Shown piece by piece: positions 11,062 through 23,100 of a DNA stretch of 64,000 nt. The position numbers were made by a program, and so were the translations under genes. The notes below the pieces were generated by a model that saw only the letters and a list, made by a program, of their open reading frames with translations, searched no databases and was not told the DNA's origin. The stretch is taken from the NCBI RefSeq assembly GCF_021018895.1, contig NC_079377.1:16725501-16789500 (forward strand), written 5' to 3'. This stretch comes from Seriola aureovittata (lineage: Eukaryota; Chordata; Actinopteri; Carangiformes; Carangidae). Each line of letters opens with the position of its first letter. Position 1 is the stretch's first letter.

Positions 11062-11413
11062 TGTGATCTATTTTTAAAACTCACATCCTCAGTAGGAACA
11101 AATTAAATTGGGGCTGAGAGCCACAGACAGGCTGGGAAAGTAGGAAAGTAGTGAAAAATGGATAAACACATTGTTGGTTTGGGTGTCTTTATGGGGTTTG
11201 TTGATACTAAGACAATTACAGAATATTGCCAGCCTTCTCCTTCAACTAGTAATTAGGTGACAAACCTGTTCACTCTGATATTACACTATCACAGAGAAGT
11301 CAATCTACGGTCGTACCCCTCTTCTCATGAGTGTTAACCTCAAAGTGAAATGTCAAATCCAATTCACCTTTAGGTTGGTAAAGTACCGTAATTGTTTCTG
11401 AGAGTGCTGACCT

Positions 11414-11690
11414 TCACTGTCCCAGTGGCTTGTTGGTAGGCGGTTGGATGTTGTTGGTTGTGTTGAGGTTATTGTCGCTCCTCCCTGCGTTGTTCTCCAT
11501 CCTGAGGGAGGAGGAGTTGAGTGGACTCCTCTTGAGGACTTTGTTAGCCAGGAGGCTACAGGTCTTCCTGTACTGGTGGCGCAGCAGCGAGTAGACAAAC
11601 GGGTCACTTGCTGCCTTGCTGTAGGCCAAACATTTGGAAAGCACACCCCAGTGAGGGCTTATGGGCACTGGGCAGAAGAGCTCCACAATT
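11414..11690 (-). CDS. gpr78: GPCR exon 3 (loop ECL3, TM7 and C-tail)
   Basis: 277 nt from acceptor tttgaggtag|AATTGT to TGA. Joining AG|A gives Arg, then IVELFCPVPISPHWGVLSKC, TM7 with SDPFVYSLL, helix 8 HQYRKTC and a 47-residue tail rich in Asn, Ser and Thr. The tail motif VLKRSP followed by SSSL is nearer to human GPR78 (LLKRTP) than to GPR26 (LLHRRS). A nearby in-frame AG (ttgag|gtag) would introduce a stop, so the acceptor after gtag is the only one that works. Confidence 0.92.
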
Positions 11691-12629
11691 CTACCTCAAA
11701 TAAAGCAAAAAGAGGAGAAAAAAAAATAGAGTCACACACCATCAATGCAGCGGTTGAGCTTAGATCAGTGTAACTGGAGCGGAAGACATCCAAAGCAAAA
11801 GAACCTCCCCCAGTAATGTAATATTGTGGAAATGTTATTATTTCACTTCATTGAAATGTCATCACTGTGTTGGGCAATTTGAACTGATGGGTGTCAAATC
11901 GTTTTTGCTGCTTCTGGACTTTTGCTAATTAAAATTATTTCACACTGAATCCAGTGCCTGACACTTATTTTGTCCTAATAAATCAAATTAAAGACCAAGT
12001 GAAAACCAACTGCAGTATTGTCTTGCTGTTAATCTGCCTTCGTAATTAGTGTGATATCCTTAAGTCTAACGTGTTTCACTACCACACAGCTCCTAATGTG
12101 CAACCTCTCTATTTTCATAGCGCAAATCTAACAGCTTCTGACAGGTTGCCACCGCCAATACTGGGGCTAATACTAATGAGAGCCAGTCCTATGATCACTG
12201 ACTCATTTGCTATCTCTCCCTTTCTCTGTCTCTCTCCTTCTCATCTCCCCAGATATTCAGGCTCAGTGACAAGGATTAGAAACGTGTGTAGAACCAATAA
12301 GCTGTGACATTACGAAAAGGAAGCGGTTAAAAATGTTTAATATGCTACCAGATATCAAGACAGATATTATCGCCATCTGTATTCACACAATAAGCCAAGT
12401 ATAACCACATTAGCAGGTAAGTGAAAACTCAGAATCTCTCTGTCAAAAAGATTCATCCTTGAGAGAATTGTTCTCATTAAGCTGAATGAGGAAGATCAGT
12501 TAAAATATTTTTTCATTGCAAAGATAAAATATGCACAAGTTTATCTTCTGGAAGTTGTGTGTGGAAAAGGTAAGAAACCTTCACATGTTGAGATTACGCA
12601 TTGTGTTAAATCCCTCTCTCTCTCTCTCA

Positions 12630-12677
<48 letters not shown>

Positions 12678-14477
12678 GACATGCAATATTATAGATCTCT
12701 GCTCACCTTGTAATGACATAAGGGGTGAAGCACACCACAAATGTGCCGATGAATGTACTGATCTTCTTCGTGGCCCTTTGCCTCCTCCGCTTCTGCTCAT
12801 CCAAGCATTTCTGGCGCACACTGCCAAAGCACACAGGTACGCATTATCTACCCAGGAGGCATGATCACAGACATGCAGACATAATGAAAACAGAGAAAAC
12901 ATGTGGGGTGGATGTGAAGAAAGCACTGAACTGTGCGCTGTTATCTCCGGGGATTACACTGGAGAAATTTCACACTGCACAGATACCAATTATGTAAATG
13001 GGAAGCAATTCAAAGTTTAATTGAGTAGAAGTCAGGGTAAATGATAAAACTGGGGAAGGCCTTGCTGATCATAATGAAACATAATGATGTAAACACTGAC
13101 TGACAGCAGGATGGACAGAGTCAAACCATCACCAGAGGAGCACTTTGGATTCATGTCAAGTCATCTATAGGGAAGCTGTAGAAAGTTAGTGAATATGATT
13201 TATGTTTTTAATAGCCTACTTTTGACAGTTAGCTGCTACAAACTGTAGCTATTCATTTTCATTATTTATTAAATTTTTTACAAATAGTTAATCAGCTTGT
13301 TGATATAATGTCAGGAAACAGTGAAGAATGTGTCACAAGTGCCAGAATACAAGGTGACATTTTCAAACTGCACATTTTGTCAAACCAACTGTCCACAATC
13401 ACAAAAACTAGGTCATCTTAAAGGATGTAAAACCGAGGAAAGCAGCAAAGCCTGAGGCTGAAGTTTGAAAGATGCTTGGTGATTTTGATCTAAAGGCTGA
13501 ATAAACTAATTAATGTGATTATTTTTTGCATAAAGTATTGTCAATTCACCAATGTTTTTAAGAAGAAGAGAAAAACTACCAGCATCATATTCTGTTCATG
13601 TTGTCTATGAAGACACTAAGTGCAGGTTTTCTAGCATAATAATCACTATTTGTGTCACAAAAATTAATTGGATCAATAGCTAGTGATTTTACCACAGAAT
13701 CATACAAGACTAAACGAAATTGAAAGACACAAACGTTTCAGAGAAAGAAACGCGCTATAAAAGAAAGAAAATGATGAGACTGACTGTATCTGTAATGACT
13801 GTTTACCTGGGGTGAATGTCCACGAGCAGCACCAACGTCTGCATAGTGATCACGTCGATGCGTTTACAGTGAAACCTTGCAACTTTCAGCACTTTCAGAT
13901 ACGTTACACACAACACGATCAGCGTGAGGAGGAAAGTGAGAGAGTGCAGAGCCACGGTGAAAATGATGAACTGCGTGCCGGATGCCTTCGCCCTGGCATT
14001 GCAGAGAGTGCACGATGCGTAAAGGTGGTGGTAGCCCACCCAGGAGCGGCAGGTGGCAACTGTGGAGAAGCAGAGTGAGTGTATCCACGTGTATCCCAGC
14101 GCTATCACTGCATCCCGATGCCGTATTCTTGAGTGGTAACTCAGTGGGAACACCACCGCAACCCATCTATCGATGCTGAGAGCTGCCATGCTCAGCATGG
14201 AGTTTGTGGTGAGGAAAGTGTCGAGAAAACCCACAATTTGACAGAAGACGCTGCCTCCGGGGTGACCCGTGGTGACGAGCCCGACAAGAGTTAGTGGCAT
14301 GTTGGACACGCTTAGCAACAGGTTGCAAAACGTCAAGTTGAGGATAAAAAGACCGGGCACCTGTTTGCGGATCTCCGGGTTGTACAGAAAGCAGATCAGC
14401 ACCACAACGTTGGACAGCAACGACACGAAAATGATCCCCAAAACTAACACGGAAGCAGCTATATCCGCTGCGTCCAT
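11414..14477 (-). CDS. gpr78: Class A orphan GPCR of the GPR26/GPR78 family, probably gpr78
   Basis: Three coding exons (14477-13807, 12820-12707, 11690-11414) encode 353 aa. Human GPR26 is 337 and GPR78 is 363 (from memory). Seven membrane segments are evident. Landmarks: SN23 in TM1, N52 in place of the usual TM2 Asp, C79 paired with C156 or C159 in ECL2, DRW at 103-105 in place of DRY, CFTPY at 254-258 in place of CWxP, and DPFVY at 291-295 in TM7. The basic third loop (EQKRRRQRATKK) and ARFHCKRIDVITMQTL are family signatures. Gs-coupled constitutive activity is reported for mammalian members; no ligand is established. GPR78-like choices are CQIVGFLDTFL, SWVGY, SVRQKC and VLKRSP. Most of the rest is closer to GPR26, so gpr26 remains possible. 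The start at 14477 (acgATGG) is preferred to an ATG seven codons upstream (14498) with weaker context. Confidence 0.93.
11691..12706 (-). other. GPCR intron 2
   Basis: A 1016-nt intron with gt-ag ends. It contains a CT/CA microsatellite (12613-12675) 32 nt inside the donor. No other feature seen. Confidence 0.85.
12613..12675. repeat. Compound (CT)n(CA)n microsatellite in GPCR intron 2
   Basis: About eight CT units and then about 23 CA units on the plus strand. In the transcript this reads as a (UG)n run starting 32 nt after the exon 2 donor, followed by a short (GA) run. Confidence 0.95.
12707..12820 (-). CDS. gpr78: GPCR exon 2 (loop 3 and TM6)
   Basis: A 114-nt exon, too short to stand out as an open frame. 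Acceptor ctttggcag|TGTGCG; donor ACAAG|GTGAGC. The split Ser codon AG|T continues exon 1 in frame as SVRQKCLDEQKRRR, then reads KKISTFIGTFVVCFTPYVIT and ends with the first two bases of an Arg codon. This is TM6 and its cytoplasmic end, identical at most positions to the human GPR26 sequence I remember. Confidence 0.92.
12821..13806 (-). other. GPCR intron 1
   Basis: A 986-nt AT-rich intron with gt-ag ends (gtaaac ... ttggcag). Nothing coding or repetitive was recognised in it. Confidence 0.85.
13807..14477 (-). CDS. gpr78: GPCR exon 1 (TM1 to TM5 and start of loop 3)
   Basis: 223 codons plus AG, ending at donor CCCCAG|GTAAAC. It carries the N-terminus, TM1-TM5 and the start of the third loop, up to LVDIHP. 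The very short extracellular N-terminus (about eight residues before TM1) fits the family. The alternative ATG at 14498 would add MHSSKVT. Confidence 0.93.
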
Positions 14478-15186
14478 CGTGACTTTTGATGAGTGCATCC
14501 ACAGTGCTGATACAAACTGTCATCGTGAGTAGAAGTCGCAGCAGATATGAGTCCAATACATTTTCATGCTTACTCTCCCCAGGCTCCAAATGTCTTCAAT
14601 AAACGCAGCGGGCCTGCCAACAGTGTCCACGATTAACTCGCAGAGGACTCATAGAGAGAATGCTCACCTGAATATTATGAGGATGTTTGGAAGTCAGTTT
14701 CTTGGGAATGGGGTCACAGCAGGAGGCTCGTTCTCGTGAGGCGCTGCGGTAGTTTTCAAGCACCTCTGTCATGCCACTTGTCTCACCGCTCAGGGTTTCC
14801 TGGCTGCGCAATTGCGCGTTGACATGATGGGAGGCTTTGAAAAAAAAAAGATATGAAAGTACTTCAGGCTTTTGGTCTCTGTAGCTACTTATATCGTCTT
14901 CTCTGCCAGAGTCTGAAGCACTCTGCTGCACCCCTGTTCAAAAATAGCTTTTTAGTGTAAAAATAGAAGCACGACGCACGATTGCGTGGCTGGTGGTAAG
15001 GCTGATGTCATGAGCGTCACGTTGAGCACAGCAATTCTGGTAATGAGGTATTTTGTGCAAATAATCCATAAGTACATTAAGTTCGTGAATATTCAAAAAA
15101 AAACACAGAGAAGGTTAATTATGTATTTTGCAAGTCAGTGTCTGACTAGATTGACTCACCATCGTCACTGCATTTATTAAAAATTC
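14478..15186 (-). promoter_or_regulatory. 5' flank and probable promoter region of the GPCR gene
   Basis: This is the sequence upstream of the GPCR start on the minus strand. CG dinucleotides are frequent from the coding exon out to about 15.0 kb (for example gcgcaattgcgcg near 14806 and gcacgacgcacgattgcg near 14970), compared with the depleted surroundings. This suggests a CpG-type promoter without a TATA box. The frames within it do not look coding. Transcription start is not determinable here. Confidence 0.4.
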
Positions 15187-15425
15187 TCAGCAGCAAACAG
15201 TAAGAGTTAAATCTGCAGCTCGGATATCATAGCGATAGAATAGGGAGACCCGGAGCCTCATCAGGGCAGCGTTCAAAGCCTTATATGGCGCTTTAAATGG
15301 AAGTAGTTTAGTGGACTTCTCCATCCAGATTATTAGTCCACAGTGCAGCAGTACTACCGCCTCTGGCATGCAGCTGTGTGTACCGCCTCCAGCCTTGGAA
15401 GCCATATTTTCAGTGTCCCATGACC
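15187..15425 (-). repeat. Possible dispersed repeat with a short open frame
   Basis: A 72-codon minus-strand frame (start ATG at 15405, MASKAGGGTHSC...) lies in a segment that I half-recognise as part of a family dispersed in fish (phrases such as gtggactaataatctggatg and ccagaggcggtagtactgct). No ends were identified. It has no similarity to a protein I know, and no splice partners. I do not call it a gene. Confidence 0.3.
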
Positions 15426-15444
15426 AAAAAGCATGCAGATGCTA

Positions 15445-15476
15445 GTGTGTGTGTGTATTTGTGTGTGTACGTGTAT

Positions 15477-15524
<48 letters not shown>
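15445..15524. repeat. (GT)n microsatellite
   Basis: Interrupted GT run (with TA and AT interruptions) over about 80 bp, visible directly. Confidence 0.95.
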
Positions 15525-15636
15525 CCATAAATAACGCTTCTGTCATTTTTTGTGCACAAAAGGGGAAAGGTCAGTAGGGGTCATAAGGTCATGAATAATA
15601 ACTGGTGGTTGAAAAGATTTTCTGTATTCAAAATAG

Positions 15637-16012
15637 TTTAGTAGTTAAGTAAAACTACAAGTATTATGAGCAAATTATCGTAAAAGTATCAAAAGTAAAA
15701 GTACTCCTTTTGCAGAAAAATGGTCCTTGTGACTGTTATATTATTATATACAGTATAAGTATCGTATTAATTATTTATTATTTTTATTATGGTTGCATTA
15801 ATGTCTGAGCAGCATTTCTATGTTGTAGCTGATTAAGACAGAGATAATTTTAATTAAATTATTAGTCTAATAAATTGGTAGCAAATGCATATTTCACAAA
15901 CCGCTGATCATATATTTTGTTTATAAAATCTCAGTCTGCTAAGTAACAACAACTGTAAAGTATCTTAAAATGTAAATACTCAGTAAAGTCTAAATATTTG
16001 AAAAATGGGATT
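15637..16012. mobile_element. hAT-like non-autonomous element fragment
   Basis: Phrases such as caaaagtaaaagtactc, tgagcagcatttctatgttg, gctgatcatatattttg and ctgctaagtaacaac follow, in order, the interior of a very common perciform dispersed element whose end begins CAGTGGTGGAAAGTAA. The terminal part is absent here. Assignment to hAT rests on that remembered end. A second piece of the same family is at 19962. Confidence 0.45.
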
Positions 16013-16986
16013 TAAGTACACAATCTTTGACTAAATTTATTTACACTCCAACATATAAAGTTATAGCATGATTCTTCAATTAACTTCTTGTAACATGTTT
16101 CCCACTTTTGAATTGCAGGACCCATGCACAATTTTAGACTGCAATACCCTCATCAGTGGTGCATGAAGTTGGTGGTTCTAAATATAATTTAGATTTCCCT
16201 GATGTTTTTGATGTTTTCCCATGCCTGGTATCAGTTCTGAGGAAGGAAGGCAAGACGGCAAGTCTGCTGATCGTCCTGCTGATGGGAAGGGACATAAATG
16301 ATTCTCTGTCATCCTGCAGCCACTACAATGTGCTGTGGTCCTGAGTGTTGGAATCTAAACAAAGAAGAATTTACAGAATGAGCTTTTCATGTCAAGACTG
16401 TGATGTATAGCCACCTTATTGTATTAGTCATATAGCTGTTTCTGGTTTCACCTATTCTTTGAATAGACTCATTTACCACTGTCACACACCACCATACATC
16501 TGAGCTCTCTGAAAGTTTCAATTAACATCTTCAATTAGACTCCCCAGTAAGGATGAAAGTTAAAATGACTAACTTGCAAAAAATCATTTTCCTCAGATTA
16601 GTTCCAGGACCAAAATTAAAAGCATGGATGTGATCTATATAGTGTTTAATTGAAAGATTTGTCTGTCCAGCCATAGGGATAGGAGAAACCAGTCTATTTG
16701 TTATAACAGTGGTCACACGTGCAGCTGTCTTGCCATTCCAATAAATTATCAGCAATGACAAATTGCCGATAGCGGCTGTGCAGATTTTCTAATTAATTCC
16801 TCAGAAAGAGACGTTTTTCACCTCTGCCCTGTCCACATAGTGAAGGAACAGATGGTGAAACTACATTGGATTTTCTTTTTTTTTAAAGTCTCTTCAGTGC
16901 TCTCCAAACCAGGGTAAAGTTCAACTTCATTTGCCTGCAGCCTTAATGAAGTGAGTTAATTAAGTGCAAGGTTAGAGCTACACATA

Positions 16987-16989
<3 letters not shown>

Positions 16990-17031
<42 letters not shown>
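16990..17031. repeat. (TA)n microsatellite
   Basis: About 21 uninterrupted TA units, visible directly. Confidence 0.95.
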
Positions 17032-17032
<1 letters not shown>

Positions 17033-17300
17033 CCTCCAAAAGTCTCTGCAGACATTGGCTAGTTTTTTTTTTAATTTACATTTATAGCAGATGTATTTTT
17101 ATCTCAACCCAGAAGAGGCTGTAAATGTATTCCAAAACTATTCTTGTTTTATACACTATTGTGAACTATTTTCATTACTTGTCTATGAGGCATATACATA
17201 TATAACTAGACATCATTCACAGCTCTAACGCAAAAGAAGATTTAATTAAATGAAGGTTCTTTAAAAGCCACTACGTTTATAATTTGAAAATGTCTATCTT

Positions 17301-17316
17301 TAGCGCCATCCAGTGG
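17301..17316 (-). promoter_or_regulatory. Possible CTCF site (one mismatch)
   Basis: The complement reads CCACTGGATGGCGCTA, matching the core CCASYAGRKGGCRSYR at all but one position (G for A in the CAG). It points along the minus strand, about 2.8 kb upstream of the GPCR start. Motif evidence only. Confidence 0.3.
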
Positions 17317-19961
17317 TAAGATCAAAAAATATGCTGTAGTGCTGGATGCCCAATAAATGGACTCAAAGCAACATGTAAACTGTACTAATTCTCCCAAAGA
17401 TCGTATTATTTATACACACATAATTTGAAGGATGCTATGATTAAAAACACAAAATCTTACAAATAGAAACTTTAAAGTAGCATTAATGGAGCATAGTGTT
17501 TGTTCAGGCGTACTGAAGTCATGCTTGTATTGGCCGATTGGGATCAGCTGTTTGTAATGTGCTTTACAGTGATTGCCTCATTCGTTCACAGTTATGTGGC
17601 TTGTAATGACTGGCCAAATTCACGCAGGTGTACGGCATTATAACCTGACACAATAGGCATGGTGTTTGGGCTTCAATAGAAGGGAATGGAAACAGTTAGG
17701 AGTAGAAGAAATAAGTGGGTGGGGTTAGGGTAAGGTTTGGGGTCAGGTAAAGCATCTCAGAAGACATCTTGTTTGGGGTAAGCGATAAGGGTAAGGATGA
17801 AACACAAATCGGCACACTTTGACAACATCGGAAATGTAATGTGACCTGCCTTTAAGGGTTAATTGCACAGTGGTACATTTGTGTTGAATATTACAGCATA
17901 GTGTTTAAGACTGGTTTAGAACATATTCAAATCTGTAATATCATTTGTAACAGCGACAGCACCAGATATTTATTTATTTATATATTGTCATTAACAGAAC
18001 AATAAGTACAAAAAACATTATGTGCAAACAAAAACTGTTCACTGTTACCAGGGACACAGCCAAGTAAAACAAATACATGTGAAAGGATAGTCAGTCAATT
18101 AAAATTTTCCATGGGCCAGCGACTAAAAGGATAATGCAAAGTAGTAGAGGATTCTTGAGGCTCTTAGACACCGCATGATTTGAGCCTGTTCTCAAGATCC
18201 AGTTGTGGTCAATCGCAGGTTCTGCAAACAAAGCAATATCATCTGTCAGCACTGTCTCTTTTGTTTAGTTGCACAAGTCAGGTAATTAAAAGTGACCGAA
18301 CCATTGATTTGTCTGCTTAACTGGACATCTGCTGTGTGTGCACAGTTACTGCTTCATCAACCCGCATTAACAGATTGTTTGTCTTTGCAGTTAGAGGAGA
18401 AGTTGATGCCGTGATTGTTGGCGCTGACACAAAGTTAATGGTTAGAATATCAGCTTTACATCTGGTTTATTCAGTCATATCAGTCATTATTATGACTCCA
18501 ACTCGGCCATGAAAACTGAATTTCAAAATCCTACAGCGTTTCTCTTTACCTGCACTTTCCTTCCTCTGATAATATCACTCTTCTATACCTGTAAAACACA
18601 GCTTCCTGTTTACCCTCAGCGTGCTCCTCTGTATGTAGAAGCACTTTCATCTTGAATTTAAGGCTGTGGTTTCTCTGTTGGCTGAATTTCAAATAGCTGG
18701 TTGTGTCTTGGCTGTACATAAATTCACCAGGCTCAGTTAATCACGCTCGCCCATCTGCTTTGATGTCCTTTCTCTGGTAATGAGTTTGACATCACTGAAC
18801 ACAACCATGACAGTAAGCTGCTCCCACTAGTTTTTAGCATCTCATTGAGAGAGCACGAGGGTACACGTCAGGACCTTCACGCACCGGTTATATGTTTATG
18901 TTTATATGTCATATGTGGTGTGTGCAATGAATGATCTTGAAGCTGACTCGCTCTGTTGTCTCTGACCTTCTATCCTTGTGGGATTTCAGAAGTTTCTACA
19001 AGAGCAGAAATCTTTAGAAAATCCTCTATGGAAGACATATGTCAGTTCTGGATTTCAAATAAAAAGAGGAAATTAGTATAGCTAAACATCCTCCTGAGAA
19101 TAGTGAAGCAAATGCGATACAGTAAGCATGATGCAGAGTGGTGCTAGCAGTAGATGACTCGTGCCGGTGGCTGAATGAACACACGCCTGGCTGCAGCCCC
19201 AATTGGCTCATGCATTTCAGAGGCTGTCTTTTCACATTATTCCTTGTTTGTTTGTGCTTGGACAGCCGTCTCACTTCTGTAGAGTAAGCTTCACATGCAC
19301 AAACACGACCAATCTGCTTGTCGGTGTCATGATTCATATTTTCATACGTTGAGTGGGTGACTCACGGGCGCAATAGCTAAATTATGAGCATGCAAGTCCG
19401 TTTCTGCATTTTAATCTCTCGAGGGGCTGTTTCTCTGTAAATGCACAGTCCATTAAGGTCAAGTACTAGTGGTGTCACTAATAGAGTATCATTTTATTTG
19501 ACTAAGTACTTAAGTACCAGGACTAACAATAAAACCAGGACCCCGTTGGTGGCCCTTTTTTGTTGCATAACATATCATAGAGATACTGACACTTATCATG
19601 TCATTCTTACTATGAGCGAAAAGAGAGACATGCTGCTCTCCTGATTGGCAGAGAAATGGTTCTGGAAAATATAATAATACATTTATCTTTAGCGGTGGTA
19701 ATGTTCGGGTATGTTTGTTAAGTGCTTCCCCTAGGATTTCTGTCCACAGTGCTGCAGTACATACGCCTAGCCAGTCTTTCAGACTCATCTGAAAATTTCC
19801 AATATAATTTGACTAACAAGATCTAGTGAGGGGTGGGGGTGGGGAGTCTGACCCCCCCATAGAGTTAAGAGTTTGTTTTCACTCATTCAGGAGTTTTATC
19901 TGGTTGGGTAATTGAGCAATACTAAAATACACGTGTACTGAAGGCTAAGTAATAGCATTAG

Positions 19962-20135
19962 CAGTGGTGGAAAGTAATCAATTACATTTACTCTAACTAC
20001 TGTACTCAAGTACAATTTTGAGGTACTTGTACTTGACTTTGAGTATTTCCATTTCATGCTACTTTATACTTCCACTCCACTCCACTTCTTTCTACTTCAC
20101 TACATTTATTTGACAGCTTTAGTTAAACAACCAAG
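19962..20135. mobile_element. hAT-like element terminus
   Basis: Begins CAGTGGTGGAAAGTAAT and continues through ctcaagtacaattttgaggt, acttgtacttgac, tttcatgctactttatactt and ccactccactcc, the terminal part of the same element family as 15637-16012. The preceding eight bases (agcattag) are a candidate half of an 8-bp target duplication, but no matching right end was found, so the copy is truncated. Confidence 0.5.
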
Positions 20136-23100
20136 ATACTGTAAGGACTGTAACACCTAAGTTCACTGGAGCAGGTGCCTGCACTGTAGCCAACTGGGTT
20201 CCCTTTTGTCCTGGAGAAAAAAGTGACCCCCCTGATTGTCATTTTATAACTCACAAAGTTGCACTAGTGTGAACATCTTTGAAGTTGGCACCTCATATGA
20301 TCCAGATATTGATAAAATAATTTTGATTCATTTTCATTTCATGAGCATTACAAATTGTGATATCTTGAGAAACAATGAAGCAGAGATGTTTGTTTGCACA
20401 AATGTGCTAAAACCAATGAGATCACTTTGTTGTCATTTGAGTGTTAATGGTGTGGTGATATAATAGGCCTATGATTCAAATTTTAATATATAATTTGGTT
20501 CAAGAACAGATTTAATTTTTTTGTGCACAAAAATAAAGTAGTTAAAAATAAATAAATAAAAATAAATAGACGTAACCATACTCCTCCAGTCCTGAAATGA
20601 AACAATTTTTCCTCATCTAAACTGAGGCACAGACAGTCTTGTAAGAGGCATATATTCTGTGTTACAGCTCTGTTTGGGCTTGGTTATGTAATTTTAGATA
20701 AATAATAGTTTACTCTCTCCACTTAGGGTATGGGATGATGGTTTCAAGTGTAGACAGCATCAGAAGTAATGGGTTTAAGTGGGGATGGGGAGTCATTTTT
20801 CCAGAAATCTAATGCAACATGTCCAGTCAGAGAGATACAGCTGGAATGTTTACAGAAGAAAAAAAAAACACGTCAAAAGGAATGAAAACTTGAAACCATG
20901 GTAATATTTCCGTGCAGACTGTTAAGTCAATAAAATGTATTTAGCTTCTTCCTTATCTCTGGCTTTATAAAAGCTTTACCAAAGACAAGTGAGGGAAGTA
21001 TGAGACTAAATTTGATTGAGCGGCTCTTTGCTTGTTCACTGATTCATCTCAGCTTAGTGAAAAGCTCTGTGTAAGGCCTCAGCGTGCTGTGTGGAGGAAG
21101 CTACTGCGCCCCTTTATGGGGGAATGAGGAAGGTGGGGTTCCTTTGTCTACTCGCTGTGATAAGAAGCCACTGTTGTCATGCAGCATTGGCACCAATCAT
21201 CACACCCACCCTGTCTGGGGCGTGGGTGGATGGATGTGCTGATCTGTCTGTCCCCTGCATGTCTCCTACAGTTGGGACTGCTGCTGCTACTTTTCATTAC
21301 ACTCACATGTAGCTGTTAGAGCACACACTGATAGTAGGGGACAAAGAGCGTTAAATTATTTTGACATCTTTCCAAAATCTCTTAAAGCCACATTTCATAG
21401 CATTCCTTATTCTGAAGAAAAAAATACAGATGACACTAACACTAAGACACAACAAGTCATTTACATTATTTACACAACGGATTTACTATAACAAATGCAC
21501 ATATCTGTGTAACCTTCATGGAATATTGTAAGGTTCCTGTTTGAACACTTTGATGATGCAGTGCTTCCCTCTGCTGGAAGGAAAGAAAGTATATGAAAGA
21601 AGTGACTCTTGCTGATTTAAATAGTACTTGCATGACAAAATGACTATATTATCATATCATTATTACAAATGAATTATAAATAAGTTACTATTTTTCATTT
21701 TTAAGTTACTAATGAGGAGGTAAATGTTCTATTTTCTTCAATTAGTATTCACTTATTCACTTATTATTGCCATTCTTAATCAGTTGTTACAGAGATCACA
21801 CATATTTGATTTTCATGTGTGCCATTTCACATTTTATATCATTGTATTTCACTGTTCATTAACAGGTGACAGACAGGAAACAGGAGGGGGAATCTATTTG
21901 CTGGAGCACCTATGGGCCTTGTGGTGGTCATTTCCTGTTTTGACCAGAGGAGGGCACCCTCTGCTCTCCGTACGCTGCGGCTACTGAACCTGGTGGAGGT
22001 GAGGTGATGTGGTGGTGGTGCTGTCTGAGCTGTCAGCACTCATTAGTGCTGTCTCATTAAAGTGATGTCAGTGGTCCTCCATTTAGCAGAAAAATGAACA
22101 GCTGCCCTGCCTCAAGGCCAAGTCAACAAGTGATCTTTGTTTGTCAGGGCAGCCTGCAGGTTAACCTGCTATAACTAAGAACAGAGAACAATTTAATTCT
22201 CTTAAATGGTCTGCAAAGCTGTTTATGGTCAAACTCTGCATAATCTTGGGTTTAAGATCACCAGAATTAAGTCATTTTAATGTGAAATTTAAGCAAGATT
22301 GATAGCACATATGTGAAATTGCTCTCAAATATAGTCTAAACCCAAGAATATTGTAGCTGTCATCTGTTTTTTCTGTTTTTAACTGTCCATCTAATCTGTG
22401 CAACAGCAAGTAAAACACCTTTAGTGTCAGTCTTTTAAGTAGGGTGAAATAATACACAGAGGGATAAGTTTTCTGTAAATTAAATACATATTATCAAGCT
22501 CAACTGTAACATTGTAACATAAGATATCATCCAAGCCCTCTAATTAGGATGCTCTAGGTTTGATACATTAACATAAAATAAAAATAAAATACATAATAAG
22601 TAAATACAATACTTGTATATATCACATAAAATATAGTGTGTGGAACTTTTCTTTTTAATAGCAACACAGGAGCTACACTCCACATGGAGATTGTATTTGC
22701 AATATTTTACCAGTTTTGCCTGTTTCTATTTGTATAGATAAGTCTAAGGTGACCTGTGGGTGCCATGTGCAGTTACTCACTTTGGTTTACATGAAATCTG
22801 TATATTATAGTTAAGCTTTTCCAAGGAGTTACCTCTCTTTACCATGTGGGGGCACCAGCGTGTGAAGTTGCCCCATGTGGCTTTGATGTCTAGGATGTTA
22901 TTGAAAGTGAAAAATCCAAAGTAAAATGGCCATACAAAGAAAATACTGAAGGCCAACCACGCTTTATGTCTTTTACCATCATTCCCTTACTCTCCCTCAG
23001 CTCCTTGTGACCCACCACATGCTACACCTCAGACACCCACTCAGAAAGACCTGGATCTGAATGGTATTTGGGGTTAAAGCCATGATATCCCCCATTTGCC

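Larger units (their letters stand above)
16013..19961. other. Intergenic stretch, no gene seen
   Basis: Contains a pure TA run (16990-17031), a possible CTCF-type site (17301-17316) and the NKX/HMX-type word TAATTAAGTG (16957-16966). No open frame here is convincing. Confidence 0.45.

Noticed and set aside
14167..14589. 140-codon minus-strand frame over GPCR exon 1
   Set aside because: It is a shadow of the GPCR reading frame, which carries the family motifs.
17714..17745. Telomere-like ggttagggtaaggtttgggg
   Set aside because: Only one or two imperfect units; no tandem array.
21943..21965. ccagaggagggcaccctctg as a CTCF site
   Set aside because: Two core mismatches (Y and A positions); too weak to list.
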